Origin: Meghimatium bilineatum
Taxonomy: Eukaryota > Mollusca > Gastropoda > Stylommatophora > Philomycidae
Assembly (NCBI GenBank): GCA_034231615.1
Contig: CM067315.1
Span: 10,625,915 to 10,689,914, forward strand
Direction: 5' to 3'
Length of the DNA stretch: 64,000 bases
Made by a program: the position numbers and the translations under genes. The notes under the pieces were generated by a model. It saw only the letters and a list, made by a program, of their open reading frames with translations, ran no database searches and was not told the DNA's origin. This document shows, one piece after another, positions 39,460 to 51,036 of this stretch; the stretch's first letter is position 1; every line of letters starts with the position of its first letter.

Positions 39460-39860
39460 TATATATATATATATACACATACATAGAAATGTATACACAC
39501 ACCAAGAGTTAAGAGGTAAATATATAACAAAATGTACACGTGTGTGAAGGATACCCACACAAAATGCACAGGCATGTAAATGTATCCACACATAGGAAAA
39601 GGCTCACACCAAAATAGGCATACATATTGACACAATGTAGATACGTGCATTAACATAAACAAGCGCTCACATAAATATATATATACAGTATATACATAAA
39701 TATAAACATGCATCCACATAAACACTTTCTCACATAAATAAAAACAATAACATGAACATTCGCACACATAGAAACATATATTAATATAAATGTTCCTTCA
39801 CATAAAGATAATGCTGGAACACCCAGAACATGCATATGTATACATGTATATGAGTGCAAA
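39460..39860. repeat. Degenerate minisatellite of CACATAAACAT-like units
   Basis: Irregular repeats of CACATAAA, CACACAAA, ATGTATACA and TATATA motifs, about 25 bp period, related to 44850-45290. Long minus-strand frames here are low-complexity artefacts. Confidence 0.65.
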
Positions 39861-40029
39861 ACTGTGTGGCATTTGGTCAAGGGCATGAGCACGTGGACGG
39901 CTGAATTAGCAACTAACCAAGCTGAAGTCTCTTGGGTTGTCGATATTCAAATTCTGCTTAGTAATTCTACTCTTTCTGCACAATGCCATTCTTTAAAAAA
40001 AGTGCAGGTCTTCTAAAGTTGACCTAACG

Positions 40030-40470
40030 ATCCACACAGTAAGTTAATGACATATAAGGGTATCTGTAGACGTTTTTCTTGGCAGTTGAAAGGTAAGAGC
40101 AGTCAATGAGGTGTTAGATGAGAGCAGTGGGTATCAAGCTGGGGGTTTGATATGGTTTAATTTGCATGTCTTGTTAGAAACTGAAAGATAAGGGATTCTC
40201 CTGCAGAGTTTGTTTCTTTTGTCCTTTGGCAGTGTCATTTCACTAAATACATTTTGATCTGTTCAGCCAGACAAACGCTTCTGAGAATCTGACTTCCCAT
40301 ACTACAAGGTCTTTGCTTTTGTTATTTTGAGATGTCTCTTTTTGCAAGTCTGTCCGCTACTTCATTTCCTGTAATATTGCTATGATCAGGGATGCATTGT
40401 ATGGTCACACTGATTGGATATGCAGAGATAACTATGTTTTTGTTGCTGTGTGGAGAATATCTTGATTTTC
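40030..40470 (-). mobile_element. LINE RNase H / C-terminal fragment
   Basis: The minus strand reads VISAYPISVTIQCIPDHSNITGNEVADRLAKRDIS, the last catalytic region of RNase H (IPxHxxIxGNExADxLAK). A decayed C-terminal segment follows. Confidence 0.7.
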
Positions 40471-40504
40471 ATACGTAAGTGAAGTCTCCTAGGTGGATAT
40501 ACAA

Positions 40505-40570
40505 ATTCTTGAGACTAACGGGAATTGAACCAGTCCGTTCTATGGCACCAAATCGCCTAGCAACAATTGC
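40505..40570 (-). repeat. tRNA-like (SINE head) remnant
   Basis: Minus strand TTGCTAGGCGATTTGGTGCC, then GGTTCAATTCCCGTTAG, resembling A and B boxes. Related to 16262-16325. An imperfect direct repeat CTAGGTGGATATA flanks it (about 40489-40501 and 40590-40602), possibly a target duplication of a slightly longer unit. Confidence 0.5.
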
Positions 40571-40602
40571 AAAAATTCACTTAAATTCACTAGGTGGATA
40601 TA

Positions 40603-42543
40603 AAAGAAAGCTCTGAGAAAACACTGCACTACACATTGGAAGTAAGAGCAGAGTGCTATTCCTGGGATAGCAACAAACAATTTGGGGCACTATGAGAATA
40701 ATGTAAACTATGAACATGATAGAATAAATGTTTTAACACTTGCACACACCCGAAGCTGACCCAGAACAAAAAAAAAAGGTGTACAAAGGTGTCAACACCT
40801 ATTTTAATTTTTGAGTAATATCAAATTTATTTGGCCTGTTCAACTCCAAATCATATAGTTGTGATATCAAATGGGATACATTTATGTTGAGAAGTTAACT
40901 TTCTAAAATATTTCTCGTGCAAATTAAAATTTAGGGGTCATGATCAAGATGTATACAGTATAACGTTTGATGCATATGCAAGCATACACATTTACAGCAG
41001 TATATTTTCAGATCATATCGGTTGTAAAACAAGTAATACACAGTAAATAAATATCAAACCAGAGAGCACCAAACTGGTAAAAATATACAGAATCATGTAC
41101 ATAAAGCAAAATAATGTTTTAGTGCAATTTACACAAAGAGAAGCTTCATAGAATGGAAATCACTAGCTATCTTCACACTGACAAGAGTTTATAGTTTTTA
41201 CCAAGATAATTCATGGAAGGCTGCTTAGTGTGTAGGCAATGGACAAGGATTTTACATTTTTTCCCCTCTATCCTTGGATGTGTTCTAAGCCTCATTCCAC
41301 GTGATTATCATTTCTGTCAAGATCTGCATGGTGTCTCTTCCATAAGTTCCTAGGCATTCCATTTTTCCTGTGTGTTCTATGTCTTTACCAAGTGAAAAAC
41401 ATGAGAAAGAGATTTGTAGTAGAGAGATTGGATTGGTGAAATAGGCTACAAATAGAGTTTAACCTCTATGGCCATCAATGCAAAGAATGAACATGACCAA
41501 ATCAACTGAAAATGATGTGGCCCTTAATATAAATAACCATACTGTCAGATGTTTCCAACAAGGTGGAGAGTGCAGCAGTAACAAAAACCAAGAAGCGATA
41601 ACTTTGATAATATACTATTGTTACTAGTTTAACTAATACCTAATAAATAATAAAACTAAAAAAAACAACAACAAAGCAACAAGGACTTTCTCTTCATTAC
41701 GATCCAAAAGGGACCTTTACCAAGAAACAAACAAAATCAAATTAACACTTTCCTGACCAATTTGAAATTGATCGCTGAAATTCCGTTGTAGAACCTTGGT
41801 GACCAATGTCAGAAATCATTGACACCGCTATGATAGATATATATGGTAATACCCATTGTGATAATGTTACTAAAAATAGCGTTTCTGAGAAAGTACGTTG
41901 TGTAAAAATGTTCACACTTGTGGAATACAGATATAGAGTTTTTATCACAAAATATCAGAGATTTCGAAGGTAATATTGTATGATATATAGAAATTAATTT
42001 AAATCTAGTCCTAGCATTATGGGTAAGTAGTGTTTTGCACTTTTTTATAAGGAATTTTAAAGACTGTGATGTCAATGTATAAAATTTTGTGTGCGTTCTC
42101 GGTATTGGCGATTAAGTACGCTCTCGATTGCTTGTGAACAAAGTGTTAAAATGCAGAGATGGTTTCACCATCTCGCTGTTTTAGAAAGGGAAACAGAACG
42201 ATATGCAGTCATGTTTAGTGCCCAGCAATATTGGTGCAAGCAGGATGTACACATTATCTACAGATAAAAAATAGAAACAAAAATGAGGTTATAGGAATGC
42301 CATAAGTGATGGAATCGTGTCAAATCAGACCAAGTGAAAGCATCAAGTCAATGATATATGTACACCAAGAAAGACTACACAAACACACTAAGTAGTGTGC
42401 ATGTGTAAGATCACAAACAAATGGAGATGGGAGCTACTAATAAATGTAAAAAACTAGGGGGTTAGTGGTTGATGATGGGAATAGAGGCTGGATTTAATAG
42501 AAATGAAACATATATATTTACATACATGTACACAATCTATATA
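40603..42543. other. No gene seen
   Basis: AT-rich intergenic sequence. The stretch 41230-41420 has a weak look of minus-strand retroelement sequence, but no motif can be named. Confidence 0.35.
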
Positions 42544-42711
42544 CAGTGGAATATCTATTCCTTCTTTTATATTTCCCAATATACCACCACCTTTCAAAAT
42601 CTCCAATTATGTTGTATATTTTTTATACTCCATATAGTGAGTGAATTTCTGTTATTACAGATCTATTTTGTCGGTCCGGACCAATAAATATCACGTTATG
42701 AGATTCCACTG
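42544..42711. mobile_element. Pogo-like MITE (family D), TA-flanked
   Basis: Begins CAGTGGAATATC and ends ATTCCACTG, with TA at 42542-42543 and 42712-42713. Interior CAAAATCTCCAATTATG and GGTCCGGACCA blocks are shared with copies at 45413, 51921 and 59583. TIR form and TA target fit Tc1/mariner-pogo type MITEs. Confidence 0.8.
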
Positions 42712-42879
42712 TATATATATCATTAAAGATTGGGGGTCTTCGTTACCTGTAATATTTTATGGTAGTGTGTCCTGGTATAACCTAATTTGACTTTTGTCTG
42801 CTGGTTGAAAGGGCACGCCTCTCCAAAAGAAAGGCAAACTCATTAACTACCATTCCACTGTATATAAATTTCACAAGAC

Positions 42880-44740
42880 TGGGTGCCTGAAGTCAAACCA
42901 ACGGCACATGTTAATAGGAGAAAATGAAATACATAGATGGGAAGAATACATTAAGGAACTAACACAGATAGAAGTGAAAGAAGCTATACACTTGAATTAC
43001 AATAAATCTAGACCAGATAATATTACAAAGGAAGAATTAGAAGTTCTGGTACATGAATAGAAATCACCAAAATGCTAAATGACGATATAAGTGACGATAT
43101 TCCATTGAATCTATTGCAATCAATATTCATGCCGAAGAAACCTGATACAGTAGAATGTGAAGACCACCTTACATTCCGCCAGATGACCAAGATCCTACTT
43201 TGTATGAGACGAATAAGAGGAAAATTGAAACTAGAAATTGCAGAAGAGCAATGTGGATTTGTGGATGGAAAAATCACAATAAATGTCCTATATAATATGA
43301 ACTTTCGCCTGTGTGTTGCCGTGGCCCGAAAGGGGAGCAAAGAATAGCAACACTGTTTACCTTCCACGCATGTCGTAAAAGGCGACTACGGAGGTTATGG
43401 GATGGAGTTGGCTGTCTCATCCCATATAGGGTCAGTGACCCAAAGCCATGCTGAAGTCGGATGTGTCAGGCCGAAAGGCGCAGATATCGCAGCAATGCTG
43501 TAAACCATGACAACGCATTCCGTTCTCCTGACTACATCCTGCTAATCTGCAGGAGTTTGAGAATGAACACAGAAGAAGAAGATATGAACTTTGATGGAGA
43601 GGGCAATAGCAGTACAAAAATGAGCTGTCACCTTGATGCTTCATAGATTATAATCTATGAATTATAGACTATAGACTATAATTTTAGTAAAGCATTTGAT
43701 AAGGTGAAGCATTCAGTGATGATAAAAATGTTAGAAAACTCAATGTTGATGGGAAAGATCTAAAGATAGTCAGAAATTTGTATTAGAAACAAACAGGTGT
43801 GATGAAGGTTGACAGTAATGTAGGAGAATTCCAAAATAATGAAATGGGTATCAGACAACGAAATGTAATGTCACCGTATCTTTTCTCTCTGTATTCAGAT
43901 GATAGTATGCAAAACATAGAAAGCATGCCAGGAATAGCAGCTGGTGGTTACAATCTGAATAATCTGAGGTATGCTGACAACACAGTTCTGATTGACGGGA
44001 GCCAACAAGAACTTCAAGCCCTCTTAGACATGGTAGCACAAGGAAGTAAAAACAAAGACCTCAGTCTAAACAAGAAGAAAACAGAAGTAATGATTGTTTC
44101 AGAGAAATATACACCGCCAAAATGCAGTATTGATATTGATGATGCAAAATTAAATCAAGTGGATAGTCAAGTATCTTGGCACCATTTTAACATCAGATGA
44201 CAGGTGCTCCAATGAAATCAAGAGAAGGATGGCATAGGCCAAATCAACATTTCAACAAAGGAGAAACATTCTATGCAATGGAGTAATATCAATGATTATG
44301 TGAGTTAGAGTGCTAGGATGTTATACTGAGCCAATCCTTCTTTATGGATGCGAAGCATGGACAGCAAAGAAAAGTGCAGAAGATAAGCTGGAGGCAACTG
44401 AGATGTGGTTTTTAAGAAGAATTATAAAAATTCCATAGACAGCCAAGAAAACTAATGTAGAAGTCCCCAGGGATGCTGGAGTAAAACGATGAATTATAGC
44501 AAAAATTAGAGGTAGACAATCAAGATGTGGGCATGTGATGAGAAATGTAAAACTTGAATATTTAGTAACCATTGGAAAGATCATGGGGAGAAGACAGGAA
44601 GACGAGAGAAATTTCTGAATGGGTTGTCATTGTGGCACAAAAATAAACCACCATCTGAACTTATTGACGACACGAGAGACAGAGTAGTGGAGAAGCATGA
44701 TCGCCTACACCACTCGGCATGGCACTTGATTGATTGATAT
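42880..44740 (+). mobile_element. L1-like LINE, split by a SINE
   Basis: RT-type LINE without RNase H. 5' part: KSRPDNITKEELEVL, FMPKKPDTVECEDHLTFRQMTKILL, AEEQCGFVDGK. A family A SINE interrupts at 43306-43581. The rest continues with FSKAFDKVKHSVM, EMGIRQRNVMSPYLFSLYSDD, AAGGYNLNNLRYADNTVLID (YADD changed to YADN), LSLNKKKTEVMIVS. Then come YGCEAWTAKKSAEDKLEATEMWFLRRIIKIP and a GRRQEDE-type end. Stops and shifts make it inactive. The endonuclease domain is absent, so it is 5'-truncated. Confidence 0.85.
43306..43581 (+). mobile_element. SINE family A (276 bp) nested in a LINE, 11-bp target duplication
   Basis: Flanked by ATATGAACTTT at 43295-43305 and 43582-43592. Head CGCCTGTGTGTTGCCGTGGCC, complete body, tail AACACAGAAGAAGAAG. 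Because it sits inside the LINE frame with a clean duplication, it is younger than that LINE. Confidence 0.95.
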
Positions 44741-44785
44741 ATATACACAAATTTAAACATCTATAAATATACACACATAGATTCT

Positions 44786-44789
44786 ATTC

Positions 44790-44848
<59 letters not shown>
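44786..44848. repeat. (TA)n microsatellite
   Basis: About 30 TA units following the L1-like LINE 3' end. Shorter TA tracts occur at 38543-38561, 54333-54361, 55767-55788 and 63591-63610. Confidence 0.95.
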
Positions 44849-44851
<3 letters not shown>

Positions 44852-45290
44852 GGGGAGAGAGAAAAACATGCATATAGAAATATATTCCTTCTAAAAAAAG
44901 TCTACATAGATCATAAAGGTATGAAAGGCACCCACACAGATATGTGCAAGCACGTAAATGCATCCACACAAACATGGTTTACATAAGAATACATGACATC
45001 ATCACACAAAAATCCACCTGCATTGAGAAATTCTTAATACATAGCTACATGTAATAACATAAATAATCGCTCACATAAAGATCTACACATATATTAACAT
45101 AAACATTTGCTCACATAAAGATTAACTAACATAACATGAAATATATGCGTGTATTCACATAAACATTTGCCAACATGAAGATATGCACATTTCATCACAT
45201 AAACAGTTGCCCACATGAAGATAACACACAGGCATTCAAATATAGATTTGTACATGTACAAAAATGTTACCCAACATAGTTGTATGAACA
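44849..45290. repeat. Degenerate minisatellite, CACATAAACATTTGC-like units
   Basis: Repeats such as AACATAAACATTTGCTCACA, CACATAAACATTTGCCAACA, CACATAAACAGTTGCCCACA, about 30-50 bp apart. Same type as 39460-39860. Confidence 0.7.
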
Positions 45291-45412
45291 CATTGCCTAT
45301 GCTGATATATATATATATATATATACATGTGTGATCTCTTGACTGTTTAATAGAGGAAACAAAACAATATATGTACAAATATGTAAATGGAACAAATTTG
45401 TAAAAATAAATA

Positions 45413-45573
45413 AAGTGGAATCACTCTATAGACCAGTCTTTTATAACAAATTTCCCTACATAACACTTTTCAAAATCCCCAATTATATTTTTTCTATATT
45501 GTTTGTACTGTATATAGCAAAATAGCAAATATTTTATCAGTCCGGACCATGCTGTTATAGTGGAATTTCACTG
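45413..45573. mobile_element. Pogo-like MITE (family D)
   Basis: Starts AAGTGGAATCACTC (first base mutated), interior CAAAATCCCCAATTATA, CAGTCCGGACCATGC, ends AATTTCACTG then TA. Confidence 0.75.
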
Positions 45574-45587
45574 TATTACTATGCATA

Positions 45588-45850
45588 ATAATAGGACCCA
45601 TAACCCATCAGGGATGTAGGGGTGACACACTGGATACATTAGTATATAAAGCTCTGCAAACAACTCTATCCTCAGTCATTCGGATGAGTTGAAAAATCAT
45701 ACAGAGGCCATAAAATATTATCAATCTTTGATGTTATCAATTCAGGATTTTGTCCCCCCTCAACTGTTCTTTGCATACTAATTTTAGAAAGCGAGTCGTA
45801 TCTCATTACATGTCCAAACCAAACAAGAAATGATGTTTATTTTAACAATC
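45588..45850 (-). mobile_element. LINE 3' fragment with ATA tail
   Basis: Minus strand ends in (ATA)n. It is homologous to 51425-51640, sharing GACCCATAACCCATCAGGG/ GACCCAAAACCCGACAGAG and AATTCAGGATTTTGTC/AATCCAGGATTTTCTG. The latter encodes the WIDSIKEWM-type LINE end. Confidence 0.55.
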
Positions 45851-46136
45851 ACCCTTCCCTTACAAATGGATAGACAGCTGGAAATTAAAAACTATTTTTT
45901 GACACACATAAATATATACCAAAAGAATAACAAATACAATAATTTACGAACATGTACAGATACAAATATTTAAAAAACAAGTAAAATATAAGGGTGGAAG
46001 TTATTAAGAGGAAGGAAGTGAGTTGAAATGAGATATGGAACAATGTCAAGCAAATCTGTGATTAATGTTCATTTCATGTGGTTGGGGAACACCTAGAAAG
46101 AAAATTAATTGATATTCCAGAGATAGACATTTCCAG

Positions 46137-46421
46137 TCACCAGTGGCAATGTAATAAACCAGTCACTGAAACATCAGCATTACCACGATGTGAAGGACTG
46201 TTGAAATGAATAGCCACCAGGGAATCATGATGATCAATGATATCTCTTATATGTTTAGTGAATCTGTCAGCCAAAAGTCTGCCGGTTTCACCAATGTACT
46301 TCATATCACAATATTTACATATGACCAAGTATATTGTTACGAGATGTGAAAAAGAGTCTTGAATGTCAAAACAGGACTTGGGAAACTGAAGCATGGGAGC
46401 TAGATTAAAAGGACACGTCAA
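46137..46421 (-). mobile_element. Penelope-like element, GIY-YIG endonuclease fragment
   Basis: A 94-residue minus-strand frame reads TIYLVICKYCDMKYIGETGRLLADRFTKHIRDI, then VAIHFNSPSHRGNADVSVTGL. YLVIC..C..KYIGETGR is the GIY-YIG fold start used by Penelope-like retroelements, with the catalytic Arg in the ADRF helix. The RT part is not adjacent. Sequence on both sides (46085-46551, 47145-47410) may be the rest, split by the SINE C insertion. Confidence 0.8.
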
Positions 46422-46563
46422 ACATTGCAGTTGACATTGCAGAGTGACCTATAAGGTGAGAAAAGTAGAATGAAGAGAACATGATAGTTTTTACCACTCC
46501 ATAAAGTAATGAAGGGGGAAAGGGAAATACAGGACTGAAGATAGGGTTTAGTTGAAGGATAGA

Positions 46564-47132
46564 TTGGTTGCTGATCCAGCGACCATAGGCTCATGCTCTT
46601 TGACTCAACTGGGAAGGCTGTGGATTTTCTTCAGCTCACCCAGAGCCAGAGAATAACTAACACACTAACAGGAAGGTAGGTTTCTACCTATGAACTGCTC
46701 CGGGCCACTGCAGCCAAGATAGGATTCACTGTGCTCATTCCCCGCCACCAATTGACTACTGGTTATGCTGAACTTTTCTATTGCTCCAGGCATGCAACCA
46801 AATGTTCAAATCCTGGAGTCACTGTGTCTCTATGATGGGCCTCAGCCATAGAAAAAAAACAGTGCTGTCAGTTTCCTCCTTCCTAGTGCTGCACAGTACA
46901 TCTCTGGCTCCCAACCACAGAGGGTGCATAGATATATAAAAATAACAAAGCATAAAACACATTGCAACAACAAAAAAGCATGAGAAGCATAATTGTATAG
47001 ATTACGTGCCATGAAGCTTCTATAAGAAGATAACCTCATTATAACAGCATGTCATCTACTAAGGTTATCTGTTGCATTAAGGGTTTGTCTAGTGTGCCAT
47101 TGGTGAGACCCACAGACGCAAACCATGCAGAA
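46564..47132 (+). mobile_element. SINE family C (569 bp) with 12-bp target duplication
   Basis: Flanked by TTGAAGGATAGA at 46552-46563 and 47133-47144. Starts TTGGTTGCTGATCCAGCG, ends CACAGACGCAAACCATGCAG. It splits the Penelope-like remnant region. Confidence 0.9.
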
Positions 47133-47413
47133 TTGAAGGATAGAGGAATGACGTACAAGGATATGAAGTACCAGGGTATTATGAGGATGGAAAGTAATGG
47201 TCAGTTTAGGGTGGTCAGATGTTTGTTTAAGGGATGGTTAAAGTGCAGATGAACAGCAATAGGTAGAACACATTGTAAAGTCGAAGACAGGACATCTTCA
47301 GGGTACAAGTGATGACAGAGGAAATCTGTATCGTCCTGGCAGAGATAATGAAGACAAAGTAGCCGAGAAAAAGAGAGGGAATGGCGGTACGACCTAGAAT
47401 GAGATGATGTATA

Positions 47414-48172
47414 AAAATGAGAAGTGGAGACTAATCATTGAAAAAATGTGATAATGAAACATCTCGTGAAGTGGAGACTAATCATTGAAAAAATGTGATA
47501 ATGAAACATCTCGTGAAGTGGAGACTAATCATTGAAAAAATGTGATAATGAAACATCTCATGAAGTGGAGACTAATCATTGAAAAAATGTGATAATGAAA
47601 CATCTCGTAAAGTGGAGACTAATCATTGAAAAAATGTGATAATGAAACATCTCATGAAGTGGAGACTAATCATTGAAAAAATGTGATAATGAAGCATCTC
47701 GTGAAGTGGAGACTAATCATTGAAAAAATGTGATAATGAAACATCTCGTGAAGTGGAGACTAATCATTGAAAAAATGTGATAATGAAACATCTCATGAAG
47801 TGGAGACTAATCATTGAAAAAATGTGATAATGAAGCATCTCGTGAAGTGGAGACTAATCATTGATGAAATGTGATAATGAAACAGATCTTGAAGTGAAGA
47901 CTAAACATTGATGAAATGTGATAATGAAACAACTTGTGATGTGGAGACTAATCATTGATGAAATGTGATAATGAAACATCTCGTGAAGTGGAGACTAATC
48001 ATTGATGAAATGTGATAATGAAACAACTTGTGACGTGGAGACTAATCATTGATGAAATGTGATAATGAAACATCTCGTGAAGTGGAGACTAATCATTGAT
48101 GAAATGTGATAATGAAACAACTTGTGAAGTGGAGACTAGTCATTTATTAAATGTAATAATTAAACATCTAGT
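47414..48172. repeat. 47-bp satellite, about 16 copies, with higher-order pattern
   Basis: Unit of 47 bp: GTGGAGACTAATCATTG, then AAAAAATGTGATAATG, then AAACATCTCGTGAA. The first nine or so copies have AAAAAATG and vary CTCGTG/CTCATG/GCATCTC in a recurring three-unit order. The later copies have ATGAAATG and alternate ATCTCGTG with AACTTGTG (two-unit order). The last copy is degenerate. Ends before 48180. Confidence 0.95.
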
Positions 48173-48436
48173 GAACGAGACAAGTGGAGACTTAATAATA
48201 TGAATTTCTCATAAGTAGTGGATTGTCATTAGAGCATAAATTTCTCAGGATAAACAAAGCCAGATTTTGTCATGTTGTGACTCAAATTTTCCTGTTGCAT
48301 ACATAATTTACCCTTTAGCATGATACAAATGTGAAGATAAAAATGTGAATGTTGAATATCCCCAGAGACTATCTTCAGTTATTGTCTACATGCAACTGCT
48401 ATTTACTTTAGGTAAATGTAAGATTAATTTCGATTA

Positions 48437-48486
48437 GCATGGGTATGTATACTCTGTTCACTCTAAGAATGAAGTGGGTCAGTGCA
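48437..48486. repeat. Left arm of an inverted repeat that holds the piggyBac target
   Basis: TATACTCTGTTCACTCTAAG, GAATGAAGTGGGTC here matches, inverted, the joined flanks of the piggyBac element (GACCAACTTCATTC before 48683, AGTGAACAGAGTATA after 50961). So the region was a roughly 45-bp-arm hairpin or MITE before the insertion. Confidence 0.85.
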
Positions 48487-48686
48487 TCTGATTTGTTATT
48501 GAACGCAGAACGCATTAATCAATTGTTAAGTGCCCAATAATATTATTTTTAAATTTTGTTTTTAAATATATTTTAAAATGTTTAAATATTGTTTTAAATA
48601 ATATTGTTTTTACATGTCATCAGCTGTTTAAAAATCACTTGTCACTGAGTAATATGGGGGTGTATTTTGACCAACTTCATTCTTAA

Positions 48687-50957
48687 CCGATTCGCCCTTA
48701 GAGCTCCGCGGAGTCGCTTCTATGTGCTGACACCTGGAGCGTCGCGGAGTCGCTTTTTTTTACGTGTTCCGTTGCGATCGATAGTACATTTTTAGTTTCC
48801 GCCGGATCTATAAAAAACCACGACCATTGCGCAGATCTGTGGTTTAGCTTCCTTTTTAGTTTTTCAATCGGAGCGAACGGACGTAGGACTGTATTTATAC
48901 GAATTATTTAGACGTAGCGAAATTTTAGACCTAGTTTTTGAAATGGAAGATATTATTCGTATGTATACTGATGTGACCGGCCGCAGTTGCGATGGTGATA
49001 TGCACGATGCATGTGATTTACATGCTGTAGAAGATGTTGAAAGCGACGTTGAAGTTCCTATATTTGATTTCGAGAGTGATTCGGACCACCCACGAGGACG
49101 AAATTAGCGACACTAATAGTAGCGTCATGAATGACGACTGGAGTGACAAAATTTTTCCTGTGGAAGTCGAGAACTTTATTGAAAACGTTGGCCCTGTGCA
49201 TGATCTTGATGCGAATGCTACTCCTTTTGATTACTTTAGTCTCATCGTCAATGAGGAGTTTTATCAATTTGCAGCAGATCAGACCAATTTGTACGCAACA
49301 CAGCGTCAAGAACTAGCAGGAAAAGAAGACACGTACTGGTCACCCGTAACTGCCGGCGAAATACAACTTTTTTTCCATATTTACATCGTGATGGGCATAC
49401 ATGTATTGCCTGAGTATAGCATGTATTGGAGTACAGATGACAGGCTCAATGTTCCAGGTATATCATCATGCTTGGGGAAAAATAGATTTGAGAAAATATC
49501 TCAATATTTTCATCTGAATGATTCTTCTAGGCAGCATCCCAAAGGCCACAAAGATTATGATCCCCTATATAAAGTCAGACCATTTCTGGATATGGTCAAA
49601 GGGAATATTGCTTCTGTTTTTTCTCCTGGAAAGAACATAAGCATTGATGAAGCTATGATAGCTTACAATGGTCGTCTTTCCTTCAAGCAGTACATCAAGG
49701 GTAAGCCACACCCATGGGGGATCAAGGTCTGGTGTGCGGCCGACTCTGCAACAGGTTATCTGTTAGACTTTGATGTCTATGTTGGCAAAGTTCTGGAACC
49801 AATGCCACATGGATCTGGACATTATGTTGTCACTAAATTATGTCGGCCTTTCTTTGGAAAGAATCACCATATTTTTTATGACAATTATTTTTCATCTGTT
49901 CAGCTGGCAAATGATCTGTTGCAAAACAAATCATACTCATGTTCCACGATACGGCCAAATCGCAAGGGATGGCCAGATGCTTTCAAACCTAAGAGTACCA
50001 AATCTATGAAGCGAGGTGATGTGCAGTATAGGCAGCAAGGTAACACAGTGGCCACTGTTTGGAGAGACAAGAGATTTGTATCCATTCTGAGTACAAACAC
50101 AACACCAGGTCTCACAACTGTGGCACGTCGTACCCCACACGGCAAAATAGATTTGCAGATACCATCCCCGGTGGCTGTTTATAATCAGTCTATGGGAGGA
50201 GTAGACAGATTTGACCAACTCTGTTCCTATTACCCTGTGGGCAGGAAATCTGTCAAATGGTGGAGGTACATGTTTCGCTTCCTCCTGCAAACTGCCATCA
50301 TCAACAGCTCCATCCTCCACTCTTGTTCCCATCGACCCCACCCGAAGGAAAAGAATGTTGCGCAGATAGCCTTCCGATTGAGTTTGAGCTCAGCTTTCTT
50401 AAGTGGCAACATATCGAAGAAAAGGAAGGCTCCCACCAATCATGCTGCAACTTCGGGTGTCGGTAACAATAACCTGCTTGAGCACAGGCTTATTCGTATG
50501 GTAGGAAACAAAAGGGCATGTTTCTGGTGTGTGAAGAACCGGCAGCATGGAAGCAGAAACAGGGCACATGAGACCGTCTATGGTTGTAGTTTGTGTCAGA
50601 TTTGGCTGGGCAAAGGAGAATGTTTCTCGCAGTATCATGCAACATTGACAAGTTGACTACTGATGAGTCCAGATACTTTTCCTGTGCTGAAAATGTAAGT
50701 TAAAAAATTTTTTCACCTCATAATTCTAACTTTAACAGTTTATTTTTTGGAATGTATAAGTGTTACATTATTGTTGGTATAGTTTCCTGTGAGACTGTTC
50801 ATTATTCTGTTTATCTGCCAAGTCTGAGTGTGATAGGACAGACAGTTTTAAAGAAAATGCATTTTTAATATCATCATATCAACAATTTGGAGGAGTTATG
50901 CCCCTTGTGTTAGGGATGGGGGATTGACAATTGGGAAATCTCATAGGAGTGATAGGG
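48687..50957 (+). mobile_element. piggyBac element (2271 bp) with TTAA duplication
   Basis: TTAA at 48683-48686 and 50958-50961. Ends are imperfect inverted repeats: CCGATTCGCCCTTAGAG on the left, CCCTATCACTCCTATGAG read inward from the right. Subterminal direct repeats CGCGGAGTCGCTT occur twice near the left end (about 48708 and 48733). A single transposase frame fills the interior. Confidence 0.92.
48943..50656 (+). CDS. piggyBac transposase (PGBD4-like) with one N-terminal frameshift
   Basis: Cut-and-paste transposase that inserts at TTAA. The long frame (49034-50656, 540 residues) keeps the DDD core: D205 in SIDEAMIAYNGR, D283 in IFYDNYFSS and D391/D394 in MGGVDRFDQ. The Cys-rich C-terminal domain is also present (C496, C499, C518, C521, C530, H535). 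The likely true start is ATG at 48943, in another frame (MEDIIRMYTDVTG..., acidic, ending DFESDSDHP), which meets the long frame at about 49085-49105. One indel there separates the frames; everything downstream is open. The M at 49034 is therefore not a natural start. The region upstream of the ATG may hold the promoter. Confidence 0.93.
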
Positions 50958-51036
50958 TTAAAGTGAACAGAGTATAGGTTCACCCATATGTGCTCAGTTG
51001 CCTAGCCAGTAGTTGGTTTCAATACCTCATTTTATT

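Noticed and set aside
39357..39892. Long minus-strand frames rich in Cys, Tyr and Met
   Set aside because: They come from CACATA/TATATA low-complexity repeats; the same holds for 44784-45378.
47414..48172. CRISPR array
   Set aside because: Units are contiguous 47-bp tandem repeats without unique spacers, in animal DNA.
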